From Planctomycetales bacterium 10988 (GTDB taxonomy: Bacteria > Planctomycetota > Planctomycetia > Pirellulales > Pb10988): DNA of 64,000 bases. Position numbers and translations under genes: made by a program. Below, piece after piece: positions 1 to 9,269 of the stretch (positions within the stretch are counted from its first letter, which is position 1; every line of letters begins with the position of its first letter). The notes under the pieces were generated by a model that saw nothing but the letters and a program-made list of their open reading frames with translations, was not told the origin of the DNA and searched no databases. Location: positions 6,290,709-6,354,708 of the forward strand of contig CP043547.1 in NCBI GenBank assembly GCA_009664345.1. Direction: 5' to 3'.

Positions 1-1049
1 GTGCAGATAAAGCGGCTGATGAGAAACAGAAACATCGCGGCGATGTTCCAAGCTTGTGCCTGCCCCAAGGTCAGTCCTACTTGCTCCATTCCATAATGAA
101 TAATAAAGGTCCAACAGGTGATTTGGGCACCGACATAGACGGCTTGGGCGATGACGCCTTCGCGGTAGTGTGGTTTTTTGAGAAGCCTTTTTAACACTTG
201 GCCAAGCGGGGCATCCGGTTCCTCTTGCTTGAAAGTTGGCATTTTATTGAATGCGAAAAGTCCCAGAAAAAACAGCACCACCGCGGCAATGACCACATAG
301 GGAGTTCGTACCACACCCAGGTCGTGTTGTTGCATCTGTTTGAATTTCTCCGGCGATTCAACTTTCATCCGCTCCAGTCCGATTCCCACAGCGGTATCTA
401 ACGTGCCGAACTCTTCTTTAAAATTCGGTAAGCCGTCAGGGTAATCCGCTTGAATATACTGTACTGCTGCGGGGTCTTCCTTTTCGATCGCATCGCGGAA
501 CAGGCCGACTTCCAAGCTCGGAGCGATGAAGAGGGAGGCAACAGTCATCCCCATTAACGAACCAATTGGATTAAAGGCTTGGGCGAGATTGAGCCTTCGG
601 GTGGCTGTCTCCGCCGGACCCATCGCCAAAATGTAGGGATTGCAACTTGTCTCTAAAAAGGCAAGGCCGAATGTCAGAATGTAGAACCCAACGAGAAAAA
701 TCCAGAAGTTCGAATAGAGACTTGCCGGGATACTTAACAGCGCTCCCGCAGCATAAAGCGCGAACCCCACCATGATCGCCCCTTGATAGGAGAAGCGGCG
801 AATAAAGCAGGCCGCCGGCAAGGCCATCGTGAAGTACCCACTATAAAAAGCAAATTGAACCAACGAACTTTGCGTGTTGCTAATCTGAAAAACTTCTTTA
901 AACACTTTCACGAGAGGGTTGGTGATATCATTCGCAAAACCCCACAAAGCGAAGCAGCAAGTGGTTAAAATGAAAGGAAGAACAAACTGTTTCGGGACAA
1001 CCGAGGCGGATGGGGGGACCGTCTCGGAAAGGGATTCCGTAGTCGTCAT
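1..1049 (-). CDS. fucP: FucP-like sugar:H+ symporter (MFS), C-terminus outside window
   Basis: Reading the reverse strand from an ATG at 1049 gives an open frame to the window edge, about 349 codons. It contains the FucP/GluP hallmarks: FALWGFANDITNPLV near residue 35 (family form FFLWGF-N-DPLV), FLETSCNPYIL near residue 130 and RLNLAQAFNPIGSLMG near residue 155. Many hydrophobic segments are visible, as expected of a 12-helix inner-membrane transporter. Known members import L-fucose or related hexoses with protons. The substrate here is inferred. Distant neighbours (sulfatase, fuculose-aldolase-like protein) fit fucose use but do not prove it. The last helices are missing only because the window starts here. 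Confidence 0.85.
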   Translation of the reverse strand, partial: MTTTESLSETVPPSASVVPKQFVLPFILTTCCFALWGFANDITNPLVKVFKEVFQISNTQSSLVQFAFYSGYFTMALPAACFIRRFSYQGAIMVGFALYAAGALLSIPASLYSNFWIFLVGFYILTFGLAFLETSCNPYILAMGPAETATRRLNLAQAFNPIGSLMGMTVASLFIAPSLEVGLFRDAIEKEDPAAVQYIQADYPDGLPNFKEEFGTLDTAVGIGLERMKVESPEKFKQMQQHDLGVVRTPYVVIAAVVLFFLGLFAFNKMPTFKQEEPDAPLGQVLKRLLKKPHYREGVIAQAVYVGAQITCWTFIIHYGMEQVGLTLGQAQAWNIAAMFLFLISRFIC

Positions 1050-1404
1050 GCGATTACTTTCTCACTGGGAAGCGGGGATCAAATTTGATCCGATTCTAAC
1101 CTCGTCTCCAGTCGGCTTCCACTTGCGAGGAAAAATGTGCCACTAGCGTTTGTTTTTAGACGTAGAATCCTTTTTGAACCAAGTCACCTCTTCAACCGTA
1201 CTTAAAGGATGGGATAGGAATCGTCTAAGTGCCCGCGGTTAGAACCCTTCGAAATCAGGTAAATACCGGGAAGAGAGAACGCCCAATTTACTTTTGACCA
1301 CAAAGTCTAAAAATAGCACTAGACCCTTTGTAGACGTCCCGATATAAAACCAGTGACGAGTGATTCGCGATTTTCTCTCTTTTCTCAATGTCTTCGGATT
1401 GGCC
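1050..1404. other. Intergenic region between divergent fucP-like gene and efflux block
   Basis: About 355 bases separate two divergently oriented genes, so promoters for both should lie here. I see no convincing -35/-10 pair, hairpin terminator, RNA gene or short reading frame with a ribosome binding site. Confidence 0.5.
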
Positions 1405-1842
1405 ATGTTTCGCATTCTCCCCATCCTGCTAACGATTAGCTCTTTGACGCTGCACGCGGTGTTTGGATGCGCGATTCACCATGATCACGTTGCGGGAACA
1501 GACTTGGTACTCTTCCAGTCGAAGCAGCTTGCAAGTGATCATTGTCATGCCGATCATCACTCTCATGCCGGGGGAAAGGAATCGTCCCACGATCACCGTC
1601 ATTTGCCTGATTTGCCGCATGACCATTGCGAAGAAGCTTGTTGCAATCTGGTTGTGCTTCCTCGCAATGACTCTCAGCCCAGCGAGACTGTCCTTTCGAC
1701 ATTCTTACAATTGATTCAGTTGTCGAATGCGACTTTTCTAATTCCGGCAGCGGACCCATTGCCTCGTCCGTCCGTGCTTGATTCTCTTTCTTCACCCTCC
1801 GCGCTGACACTGCGCGCGCAATTCCAACTCTTGCAAATTTAG
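1405..1842 (+). CDS. Small exported His/Cys-rich protein at the head of the metal efflux block
   Basis: A 145-residue protein read from the ATG at 1405; an upstream in-frame start at 1360 would place extra residues before the signal peptide. The N-terminus (MFRILPILLTISSLTLHAVF) is a hydrophobic signal sequence. It is followed by a Cys and a His-rich stretch at residues 25-80 with HHDH, DHCHADHHSH, SHDHRH and HDHCEEACC, typical of a metal-binding segment. The C-terminal half has no recognisable domain. It lies about 190 bases upstream of the RND adaptor on the same strand, in the position that small metal-sensing or metal-buffering periplasmic proteins often take in copper/zinc/cobalt efflux loci. 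I infer a periplasmic metal-binding role; no family is assigned. Confidence 0.7.
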   Translation: MFRILPILLTISSLTLHAVFGCAIHHDHVAGTDLVLFQSKQLASDHCHADHHSHAGGKESSHDHRHLPDLPHDHCEEACCNLVVLPRNDSQPSETVLSTFLQLIQLSNATFLIPAADPLPRPSVLDSLSSPSALTLRAQFQLLQI

Positions 1843-2033
1843 CTCTTCACTCACTTGCAAGCTGGAAACATTCAACGCATTAGGATGTTTCTTCTCCAAT
1901 GCTATCTCTTCAAACTTGAGCAACGCTTGTTGCTTTGGAATTGCAATTTACTTTTCGAATCCACCTGTCGGCAGCAGCCTCGATACGCTGTTTGCGCGGT
2001 GGTTCGTCAGAAAATCTCGTAGGGGATCACAAA

Positions 2034-3536
2034 ATGAATCTTCGGTTTTCCCAATTGCCTTTAAAATGGCTGGGGATCATCGCCGTGCTTGCCCTCCTCG
2101 GAGCAGGCTGGATGACACAGGCTTACTGGCTCCCAACAGCCTCGGGTTTCGTTCAACAAACGATCGGACTATTCCGGCCCCATCATCAATCCGAGGAAGA
2201 AGAAGACCCTCACGCCGGACATGATCATGAAGGCCACGATCATGCAGGTCATGACGAAGGGAATTCGCTGGAACTTTCCCAACAAGCTCTGAGGAACATC
2301 GGCCTTTCTGAACAGTACATTCAGCCGATTGTTTTAGATACTTACGACAAAACGATCACGATACCTGCGGTGGTTGCGGAAAAGCCTGGCCGGTCTCGGG
2401 TGCAGGTCGCCACCCCAATGACCGGGGTTGTCACGCATGTCCATGCCGTGGAAGGCGAGGCTGTCAAACCGGGGACGCTTCTCTTCAAAATTCGCCTCAC
2501 CCACGAAGATTTAGTTCAAACGCAGACCGATTTTTTGCGGACCTTAGGGGAGCTTGATGTTGAAGAAAGGGAGATCGAACGTCTGCAAGGGGTCACCAAT
2601 AGTGGGGCCGTTGCCGGGAAGGTTCTGCTGGATCGAAAGTACGAACGCGACAAATTGACCGCGATGCTCAAAGCCCAGCGGGAAGCGATGAAGATGCATG
2701 GGCTTTCCGAGGAGCATGTGGATAAAATCGAAGAAGATCGACAACTCCTGCGGGAGCTTCAGGTCTTTGCCCCTTCCATTGATGAACATGGCGAAGAAGA
2801 AATCAATCTCGCTCAGCAACCTTTCACGACCGTTGCCTATCAAGATCGACGTGAACAAGTTAGGGAGCAAGAGACCGAACGCAAGAAGGATGGACCGTTA
2901 ATCATTCAAGACTTACAGGTTCATAAGGGGCAATCTGTTCAATCGGGTGAAACTCTTTGCATCTTGGTCGATTATCAAGAACTCTACATTGAAGGACTCG
3001 CCTTCGAGCAAGATATCAGCCAACTACGAATGGCCTCGCAAAAAGGCTGGAAGGTCGAAGCGCTCTTTGAAGAGCCAGGCTCTCGGTCAAGAATCGTCAA
3101 GGATTTAGAGATCGCCTATCTCTCGAATCAAGTCAATCCGGACACGCGGGCCTTACCGTTTTACGTCCATCTGCCGAACAAAATTACGAAGGATCGCCGC
3201 GACGCAGGGGACCCTTATATCGAATGGCAATATCTCCCAGGGCAACGTCTGCAACTGCGAGTTCCTGTCGAGAAGTGGAAGGAACAAATTGTCCTTCCGA
3301 TCGAAGCCGTGGCGAAAGAAGGAGCGGAGTATTTTATCTTTCAGCAAAATGGAGATCACTTCGATCGAGTGCCCGTCCATGTAACCTACCGTGATCAACA
3401 TACCGCGGTGATCGCCAATGATGGCTCGCTCTATCCCGGTGATGTGGTGGCCATGCGCGGTGCGCACCAAATGCAAATGGCTCTTAAAAACAAGGCCGGC
3501 GGGGCGGTCGATCCGCATGCCGGTCACAATCACTAG
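2034..3536 (+). CDS. RND efflux periplasmic adaptor (CusB/CzcB-type)
   Basis: The start at 2034 is preceded by AGGGGA and opens directly into a hydrophobic anchor (residues about 10-28, LKWLGIIAVLALLGAGW), so the longer frame from 1935 is not needed. The 500-residue protein has a His/acid-rich segment after the anchor (HHQSEEEEDPHAGHDHEGHD), then a biotinyl-lipoyl-like half-motif (VQVATPMTGVVTHVHAVEGE), a long alpha-hairpin region about residues 150-290, the second lipoyl half (IIQDLQVHKGQSVQSGETL) and beta-barrel/membrane-proximal domains. This is the order of membrane fusion proteins. It ends in DPHAGHNH. It would link the inner-membrane pump encoded 15 bases downstream to an outer-membrane channel, but no TolC/CusC-like gene is in the window. 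His-rich ends at both termini suggest metal capture (inference). Confidence 0.88.
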   Translation: MNLRFSQLPLKWLGIIAVLALLGAGWMTQAYWLPTASGFVQQTIGLFRPHHQSEEEEDPHAGHDHEGHDHAGHDEGNSLELSQQALRNIGLSEQYIQPIVLDTYDKTITIPAVVAEKPGRSRVQVATPMTGVVTHVHAVEGEAVKPGTLLFKIRLTHEDLVQTQTDFLRTLGELDVEEREIERLQGVTNSGAVAGKVLLDRKYERDKLTAMLKAQREAMKMHGLSEEHVDKIEEDRQLLRELQVFAPSIDEHGEEEINLAQQPFTTVAYQDRREQVREQETERKKDGPLIIQDLQVHKGQSVQSGETLCILVDYQELYIEGLAFEQDISQLRMASQKGWKVEALFEEPGSRSRIVKDLEIAYLSNQVNPDTRALPFYVHLPNKITKDRRDAGDPYIEWQYLPGQRLQLRVPVEKWKEQIVLPIEAVAKEGAEYFIFQQNGDHFDRVPVHVTYRDQHTAVIANDGSLYPGDVVAMRGAHQMQMALKNKAGGAVDPHAGHNH

Positions 3537-3551
3537 AAGGAGCCATGAACC

Positions 3552-6500
3552 ATGCTTAATGCAATGATCCGCTTTGCGCTTCATCAAAGATTGCTGGTGA
3601 TCGCAATCGCACTGTTCCTCGTCGGATATGGAACTTGGCAAGCCTTCCAAACTCAGATCGATGTCTTTCCCGATCTCAACCGACCTCGGGTGGTCATCAT
3701 GACCGAGGCACCGGGTTTGGCACCGGAAGAGGTCGAAGCCTTAATCACATTCCCTATCGAAACCGCCGTGAATGGGGCCAATGGAGTGCAAGAGGTCCGC
3801 TCTTCTTCCGGTGTCGGCATTTCAGTGATCTATGTGGAATTCGATTGGGGAACCGACATTTACAACGATCGCCAAATCGTCAACGAACGGCTTCAATTAG
3901 TGAATAAGGGTCTTCCCGAAGGGATCAAACCGCAGTTGGCTCCGGTCTCTTCGATCATGGGGCAAATCCTCATGCTAGGAATGTGGAGTGAAACCGGAGA
4001 GACCGAACCGATGGAACTGCGAACGCTCGGGGATTGGGTTGTTCGCCAAAGACTGCTGACAATTCCCGGTGTATCGCAGATTTTCACGATGGGGGGAGGT
4101 CGAAAGCAATTTCAAGTCCTTGTCGATCCCGACGCGCTGCTCCGCTACGGCGTGACGTTGCATGAAGTCAAAGAGGCGGTGCAAAACAGCAATGAAAATG
4201 CCACTGGGGGATACCTTGATGAACAAGGCCCAAACGAACTCTTGGTCCGCGCGTTAGGCCGCGTGCAATCGATAGAAGACTTAGAAAAAGTCGTCATCAC
4301 CATTCGCGAAGGTCGACCGATTGCCCTTTCTCAAATCGCGGATGTAAAGGAAGGCCCTCAAGTTAAACGGGGAGATAGTTCGGCATTTATCCGGGAAGAA
4401 AGTGGCAAGTTTTCCGGGGGCCCGGCTGTCGTTCTCACCATCAACAAACAACCGGGCGCGGATACGCGGAGGGTAACCGAGGATATCGAAGCGGCTTTGG
4501 AGGACTTGAAGAGTTCACTACCTGACGATATTCGGATCATGCCGCTTTACTCTCAAAAATCGTTCATTGATCGGGCGATTGATAATGTCGTGGAGGCCCT
4601 CCGTGACGGCGGTATCTTGGTCGTGATCATTCTCTTCTTGTTCTTGATGAATCTGCGAACGACGTTCATCACGTTGACCGCCATTCCGCTTTCGATTTTG
4701 ATGACCGCGATTGTATTTGCGCTTTTTGGATTCTCGATTAACACCATGACTTTAGGTGGCCTGGCCGTTGCGATTGGGGAACTGGTCGATGATGCCATTG
4801 TAGATGTGGAGAACATTTTTCGCCGACTGAAAGAAAATCGTCAGTTGGAACACCCGAGGCATCCTCTTCTCGTTGTCTTTCGGGCGAGCGTCGAAATTCG
4901 GAACTCGATTGTTTTCGGCACGATGATTGTGATTCTGGTTTTCATTCCACTGTTTGCTCTGTCTGGCATGGAAGGAAGACTTTTCACTCCTCTGGGAATT
5001 GCTTATATCGTTTCCATTCTATCGTCATTACTTGTCTCCTTGACGGTCACTCCGATTCTCTCTTACTGGCTGCTTTCAGGAATGAAGCAAAAAGGGGAAG
5101 AGAAGGACGGTTTCGTATTAAGAGGTCTGAAGTGGCTGGGCGATAAAATTATTCGCTTTAGTCTGCATTTCCCTCGGCTGAATCTAGGTATGACGTTGCT
5201 TGCCGTCGCGATCGCCGGGATCTTCCTTTACAACTTGGAACGCGATTTTCTACCACCTTTCAATGAAGGGGCCGTTCAGCTCAATGTCGTTTTGCCGCCG
5301 GGCACCTCGCTTGAGACCTCCAACGAAATCGCACAAACCGTGCAGGAGGAACTGAAGCAACTGCCCGATGTGCTAACAATGATTCGCCGGACAGGTCGTG
5401 CGGAACTTGATGAACATGCCGAAGGCGTGAACATGAGCGAAATGATCATCGAGCTTGACCCCGAATCCCCCCGCGACCGCGAAGAGCAACTGGCTGAAAT
5501 TCGTGACGCGATGAACGAAATCCCCGGCATTGTGACGGCGGTGGAACAGCCGATCGCCCACTTGATCTCGCACATGCTTTCCGGGGTGAAGGCCCAAATC
5601 GGAATCAAAATCTATGGCGATGATCTCGACATCCTTCGTCGCAAGGCTCAAGAGATGCAAGCCGCAATGCAATCCGTTCCAGGCGTGAAAGACCTCTTGG
5701 TTGAGCCGCAAGTGATCATTCCGCAACTACGGATCGAGCTCGATCGCGATAAGCTGCTGCTCTATGGGTTGACCCCGGTGGAAGTCAACGAGTTTATCGA
5801 AACCGCCATGAACGGCCAGGTTGTTTCGGAAGTTCTCATCGGGCAACGAACGTTCGATCTCTTGATTCGGCTCGATGAAAATTATCGTGAGAATCTGCAA
5901 GCCCTTCGCCGGCTTTCGATCGAACTTCCTGATGGGGGAAAGCTTCCGTTGGAATCGGTCGCAGATATTTACGAGTCCGGCGGACCGAATACGATCAATC
6001 GCGAAAACGTTCGCCGGAGGATCGTGCTGCAATGCAATGTATCCGATCGCGGTTTGGTCGATGTCGTGCAGGATATTCAACGGCAAGTTCAACCAGTTGT
6101 CGAGAGTCTGCCGCCTGGCTACTTCGTCGAGTACAGCGGTCAGTTCGAAAGCCAGCAATCCGCTTCTCAGGTTCTCATTGCCCTCTTTGCAGTTTCGATG
6201 ATCGGAGTCTTCCTGGTCCTTTATACCTTGTTCCGTTCGGTGAATCTCTCGCTCCAGGTGATGGCGGCTCTGCCGATGGCCTTTATCGGATCAGTGGTTG
6301 CTCTCGTAATCACCGGACAAACCCTGACCGTCGCGGCGATGGTGGGTTTTATTTCTCTCGGGGGAATTGCTTCTCGAAACGGCATCCTCCTCCTCAATCA
6401 TTATCTGCACCTTGTGAAATATGAAGGTGAGGATTGGGACAAACCCATGATTGTCCGGGCGGGTTTGGAACGCCTTGCCCCGGTACTTATGACAGCCCTG

Positions 6501-6725
6501 ACCTCCGGGATTGGCCTGGTCCCGCTTGTCCTCGCGTCGGGAGAGCCAGGCAAGGAAATTCTCTACCCGGTCGCCACGGTGATCCTTGGCGGGTTGGTCA
6601 GTTCCACATTACTTGATTTCTTTGTACACCCTGCTTTGTTTTGGCTCTTCGGCCTGAAAGAAGCGGAACGAGTTGTCAAAGAATCGCATATGGAAGTCGC
6701 GCTCATCGAAGAGTCCGACGAATGA
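3552..6725 (+). CDS. Heavy-metal efflux RND pump (CusA/CzcA family)
   Basis: 1057 residues, the usual length for this family. AAGGAGC lies just upstream of the ATG at 3552, 15 bases after the adaptor stop, so the two are co-transcribed. Features seen: N-terminal helix then QIDVFPDLNRPRV (porter domain entry), LTFPIETAVNG-like PN1 motif, a first set of helices (VIILFLFLMNLRTTFITLT), the TM4 signature GELVDDAIVDVEN near residue 412, which carries the acidic residues of the proton relay, a central helix pair, the second porter half from about residue 560, and a second helix set with GGIASRNGILLLNH. HME-RND pumps export Cu/Ag or Zn/Co/Cd from the periplasm or cytoplasm using the proton gradient. 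I cannot place the three methionines that define Cu/Ag pumps, so a divalent-cation substrate is more likely (inference). Confidence 0.92.
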   Translation: MLNAMIRFALHQRLLVIAIALFLVGYGTWQAFQTQIDVFPDLNRPRVVIMTEAPGLAPEEVEALITFPIETAVNGANGVQEVRSSSGVGISVIYVEFDWGTDIYNDRQIVNERLQLVNKGLPEGIKPQLAPVSSIMGQILMLGMWSETGETEPMELRTLGDWVVRQRLLTIPGVSQIFTMGGGRKQFQVLVDPDALLRYGVTLHEVKEAVQNSNENATGGYLDEQGPNELLVRALGRVQSIEDLEKVVITIREGRPIALSQIADVKEGPQVKRGDSSAFIREESGKFSGGPAVVLTINKQPGADTRRVTEDIEAALEDLKSSLPDDIRIMPLYSQKSFIDRAIDNVVEALRDGGILVVIILFLFLMNLRTTFITLTAIPLSILMTAIVFALFGFSINTMTLGGLAVAIGELVDDAIVDVENIFRRLKENRQLEHPRHPLLVVFRASVEIRNSIVFGTMIVILVFIPLFALSGMEGRLFTPLGIAYIVSILSSLLVSLTVTPILSYWLLSGMKQKGEEKDGFVLRGLKWLGDKIIRFSLHFPRLNLGMTLLAVAIAGIFLYNLERDFLPPFNEGAVQLNVVLPPGTSLETSNEIAQTVQEELKQLPDVLTMIRRTGRAELDEHAEGVNMSEMIIELDPESPRDREEQLAEIRDAMNEIPGIVTAVEQPIAHLISHMLSGVKAQIGIKIYGDDLDILRRKAQEMQAAMQSVPGVKDLLVEPQVIIPQLRIELDRDKLLLYGLTPVEVNEFIETAMNGQVVSEVLIGQRTFDLLIRLDENYRENLQALRRLSIELPDGGKLPLESVADIYESGGPNTINRENVRRRIVLQCNVSDRGLVDVVQDIQRQVQPVVESLPPGYFVEYSGQFESQQSASQVLIALFAVSMIGVFLVLYTLFRSVNLSLQVMAALPMAFIGSVVALVITGQTLTVAAMVGFISLGGIASRNGILLLNHYLHLVKYEGEDWDKPMIVRAGLERLAPVLMTALTSGIGLVPLVLASGEPGKEILYPVATVILGGLVSSTLLDFFVHPALFWLFGLKEAERVVKESHMEVALIEESDE

Positions 6726-6729
6726 TTTG

Positions 6730-6745
6730 TAAAAACTGCTTTTTA
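6730..6745. repeat. Dispersed 16-bp palindrome, copy A
   Basis: TAAAAACTGCTTTTTA, four bases after the pump stop codon and in the gap before the His-rich lipoprotein. It is one of several near-identical copies in the window (see the finding on this motif). Confidence 0.6.
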
Positions 6746-6801
6746 ACTTCTAGCATCTTTCGATGATCCTCAATCGTGCAATGGACGTTTGATTTACTGC
6801 G

Positions 6802-6814
6802 AAAAGTACTTTTT
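6802..6814. repeat. Dispersed palindrome, copy B
   Basis: AAAAGTACTTTTT, a slightly shortened copy 35 bases upstream of the His-rich lipoprotein start. It could act as an operator or weak terminator between pump and lipoprotein; the sequence alone does not decide. Confidence 0.5.
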
Positions 6815-6848
6815 GCTTTTCCCTTTTTATCTCTTTTAGGAGACCCTC

Positions 6849-7403
6849 ATGTTTAAAACCACCGCAAGCTTTGCCATGTTGCTTTCGATCGGCCTCTTCG
6901 GAATGGCCGGCTGTACGGTTGAAACGCCTGGCACTTCGGACCACGCATCGACCGAAGAGCATGACGACCATGACCATGCTCATCCCAGTGAAGGCCCGCA
7001 TCACGGGGAACTGATCGAGCTCGGAAATGAAGAATATCATGCCGAACTCGTACTCGATGAAGAAAAGGGAACCGTCACAGTCTATATCTTGGATGGTTCG
7101 GCTTCTGAAGCCGTACCGATCGAGGCAACCGAAATTACCATCAATGCCAAACATGACGGCAAGCCTGAGCAGTTCAAGCTAAGTGCCTCGGCGGATGAAA
7201 ATGATCCTGAAGGAAAATCTTCGCGATTTGTCTCCGAAAGTAGTGAGTTGCTCACGCACCTTCATGAAGAAGAAGCCGAACCTCGTTTGGTCCTTACCAT
7301 CGAAGGAAAATCCTATCGCGGTGAAGTTGCCCACGATCATGGACATAACCACGATCACGATCATGACCACGAAGAAGATCACGGCGAAGAAGCGTCTTAC
7401 TAG
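6849..7403 (+). CDS. His-rich lipoprotein of the metal efflux block
   Basis: 184 residues. Start at 6849 follows a TTTTAGGAGACCCTC ribosome site. The N-terminus is a lipoprotein signal with lipobox GMAGC (Cys about residue 22), so the mature protein is lipid-anchored in the envelope. It carries a His/Asp cluster right after the anchor (HDDHDHAHPSEGPHHGE) and a second at the C-terminus (HDHGHNHDHDHDHEEDHGEE), with a roughly 100-residue beta-rich middle (YHAELVLDEEKGTVTVYILD). Position 123 bases after the CzcA/CusA-type pump points to periplasmic metal binding or delivery to the pump. The middle resembles uncharacterised planctomycete proteins found next to such pumps; no enzymatic motif is visible. 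Confidence 0.75.
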   Translation: MFKTTASFAMLLSIGLFGMAGCTVETPGTSDHASTEEHDDHDHAHPSEGPHHGELIELGNEEYHAELVLDEEKGTVTVYILDGSASEAVPIEATEITINAKHDGKPEQFKLSASADENDPEGKSSRFVSESSELLTHLHEEEAEPRLVLTIEGKSYRGEVAHDHGHNHDHDHDHEEDHGEEASY

Positions 7404-7452
7404 GTGTTTGAGTTTTTTCTCAAAGGCTTGGATTAGAAAATACTGAATAGAG

Positions 7453-7519
7453 AACGACAGCTCGGCTCTCCTGTCCTGCAACATTTTGCTGCATTCGGGA
7501 GGTCGGACTGTCGTTTTTT
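7453..7519 (+). terminator. Rho-independent terminator after the efflux block
   Basis: AACGACAG at 7453-7460 pairs with CTGTCGTT at 7508-7515, with further internal complementarity (CTCGGCTCTCC with GGAGGTCGGAC-like bases), then a T run. It closes the metal efflux transcription unit. Confidence 0.7.
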
Positions 7520-7590
7520 CTGGATAGTTGACTTTTTAAGAAAACTTTAAAAATTCTCTCTCGTTTTTACCCTTGGGTGTGTAAGATACA

Positions 7591-7620
7591 TTGGAATGTG
7601 CTTATGTGTTTTGATATAGT
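7591..7620 (+). promoter_or_regulatory. Candidate sigma70-type promoter for the DUF1552/DUF1592 pair
   Basis: TTGGAA at 7591, 18-base spacer, TATAGT at 7615. It lies just downstream of the terminator and in AT-rich DNA, about 270 bases before the DUF1552 start. Match by eye only. Confidence 0.3.
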
Positions 7621-7891
7621 AAAGTTATCTGATTGATGACCTTAGGCAACTTCCGTGGATTTCGGATTCAGAAAGCTTGACTTATCGCGATAGTTTTCCT
7701 CACCTTCGAACGTTTTGGGATTCGCTCTTCCAATCATCGAAGGTTCGGTACAGTTCGAGGGGATCTTCATTCGAAAACAAAGAAACCGGCACGACCGTAT
7801 AGATAGATTCAACCTTCGATTCCAGATTGATCCTGCCTCGGCATCCACTTGTGTCTGCAAATAACCTTTCCTTTATAAGGGAGAAGCCTCT

Positions 7892-9214
7892 ATGTTTCGT
7901 TCCGCTACCCAAACCCATCGACGAGCTTTCTTGCGAGCTGCGGGGATTAGTATCGCGCTTCCAATCTTGGAATCGTTGCCCATTCAGCTCCCTGGTGCGG
8001 CAATCGCTTTGGGAAAGGAACGAACGATCCCGACACCTTCCGTTGATGGTTCGCCGATGCGAATGGTCTGTGTGGGAAACTCCCTCGGATTTCATCCCGA
8101 CGCCTTTTTCCCGGAATCAACGGGTTCCAATTATCGATTCAGTCCCATCTTGGAACCGCTGGCGGGGATGAAAAAGGAGATGACCATCTTCTCTGGATTG
8201 GATCATGGACTCAAAGGTGGGCACTTTGTCGTGCATTCCTTCTTGTCCGGGGTCACTTCCACTGATGCCAAAGCGATGCCGGATGGAAACATCAGCCTCG
8301 ATCAGCGAGCCGCGGAAACGATTGCCGGACAAACACGCTTCCCCTCGCTCACCGTGGGTTCGGAAGATGGTATCCATGGCGGCAGTCGGATGTGCTGGAC
8401 AAGAAGTGGGGTCCGTATCCCGCCGATTACCGGACCGAAAGAACTATTCCAAACGTTATTCGTCCAAGAATCTCACGCCCAACAGGCTGAAAAATTGAAA
8501 CGCCTGGAACTTGGCAGCAGCATTCTCGACTCGGTCTTGGGGGATGCTCACGACCTTGAACGAAGACTGGGTAAAAAAGATCAACAGAAGCTGGAAGAAT
8601 ATTTCAATTCCGTGCGGGATGTGGAAAAGAAAATTCAACTTCGCAATCAATGGGTCAAAGTGCCCAAGCCTTCTCCAGCAATGAAGGCACCCGAACGCGA
8701 TTTAGGTCTCGTCAATGATCTGCCGTTGCTCTATGACTTGATCGCGATCGCGTTGCAAACCGATTCGACACGGATTGCAACAATGGAAATCGCCGGGTCT
8801 TTCAACTCCCGAGAATTTGGCTACGACGAAGGTTATCACGGCCTCTCACATCATGGCCATCGCCCGGAGAAAATCGAAGCGGTCGTCAAAATGGGCCGTT
8901 ATCAAGTCGAGCAGTTCGCTGCCTTCTTGCAAAAATTGAAATCGATTGAAACCGATCAAGGCAATCTACTCGACAGCACGATGGTGATGTTCGGCAGTGG
9001 GATGGGAAATGCCAATTCGCATACCAATACGAATCTTCCGGTGATTCTCGCGGGGGGCGGTTTCCGTCATGGCGAGCATAAAGCTTATGAAAATACCGGG
9101 ATTCGCCGCATGCCACTCTGTAATTTATATGTAAGTATGCTGCAACGCTTCGGGATCGAAACGGACCGCTTTGGCACCAGCACCGGCACGCTCACCGGGT
9201 TGGAACTTTCCTAA
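7892..9214 (+). CDS. DUF1552 family exported protein
   Basis: 440 residues, normal for the family. The N-terminus RRAFLRAAGISIALPILESL is a twin-arginine-type signal, so export of a folded protein is likely. Family features: MRMVCVGNSLGFHPDAFFP near residue 50, a GLDHGLKGGH motif, LDQRAA and the late GSGMGNANSHTNTNLPVILAGGG segment, which resembles alkaline-phosphatase-superfamily (DUF1501-like) sequence. DUF1552 proteins are abundant in planctomycetes and nearly always sit beside a DUF1592-type gene, as here (55-base gap). The biochemical function is unknown; a role in breakdown of complex organic matter is only a hypothesis. Confidence 0.88.
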   Translation: MFRSATQTHRRAFLRAAGISIALPILESLPIQLPGAAIALGKERTIPTPSVDGSPMRMVCVGNSLGFHPDAFFPESTGSNYRFSPILEPLAGMKKEMTIFSGLDHGLKGGHFVVHSFLSGVTSTDAKAMPDGNISLDQRAAETIAGQTRFPSLTVGSEDGIHGGSRMCWTRSGVRIPPITGPKELFQTLFVQESHAQQAEKLKRLELGSSILDSVLGDAHDLERRLGKKDQQKLEEYFNSVRDVEKKIQLRNQWVKVPKPSPAMKAPERDLGLVNDLPLLYDLIAIALQTDSTRIATMEIAGSFNSREFGYDEGYHGLSHHGHRPEKIEAVVKMGRYQVEQFAAFLQKLKSIETDQGNLLDSTMVMFGSGMGNANSHTNTNLPVILAGGGFRHGEHKAYENTGIRRMPLCNLYVSMLQRFGIETDRFGTSTGTLTGLELS

Positions 9215-9269
9215 ACGAATGACTCTTCGGTTCCCGCTTCACCTTTGTTACGCAGATGACCGTTTAATA

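Larger units (their letters stand above)
7404..7891. other. Intergenic region between efflux block and DUF1552 gene
   Basis: About 490 bases. It holds the terminator at 7453-7519, an AT-rich stretch and a candidate promoter at 7591-7620. No other gene or RNA is evident. Confidence 0.5.

Noticed and set aside
1935-2033. N-terminal extension of the RND adaptor
   Set aside because: The ATG at 2034 has a good ribosome site and starts directly before the membrane anchor; the extension has no family features.
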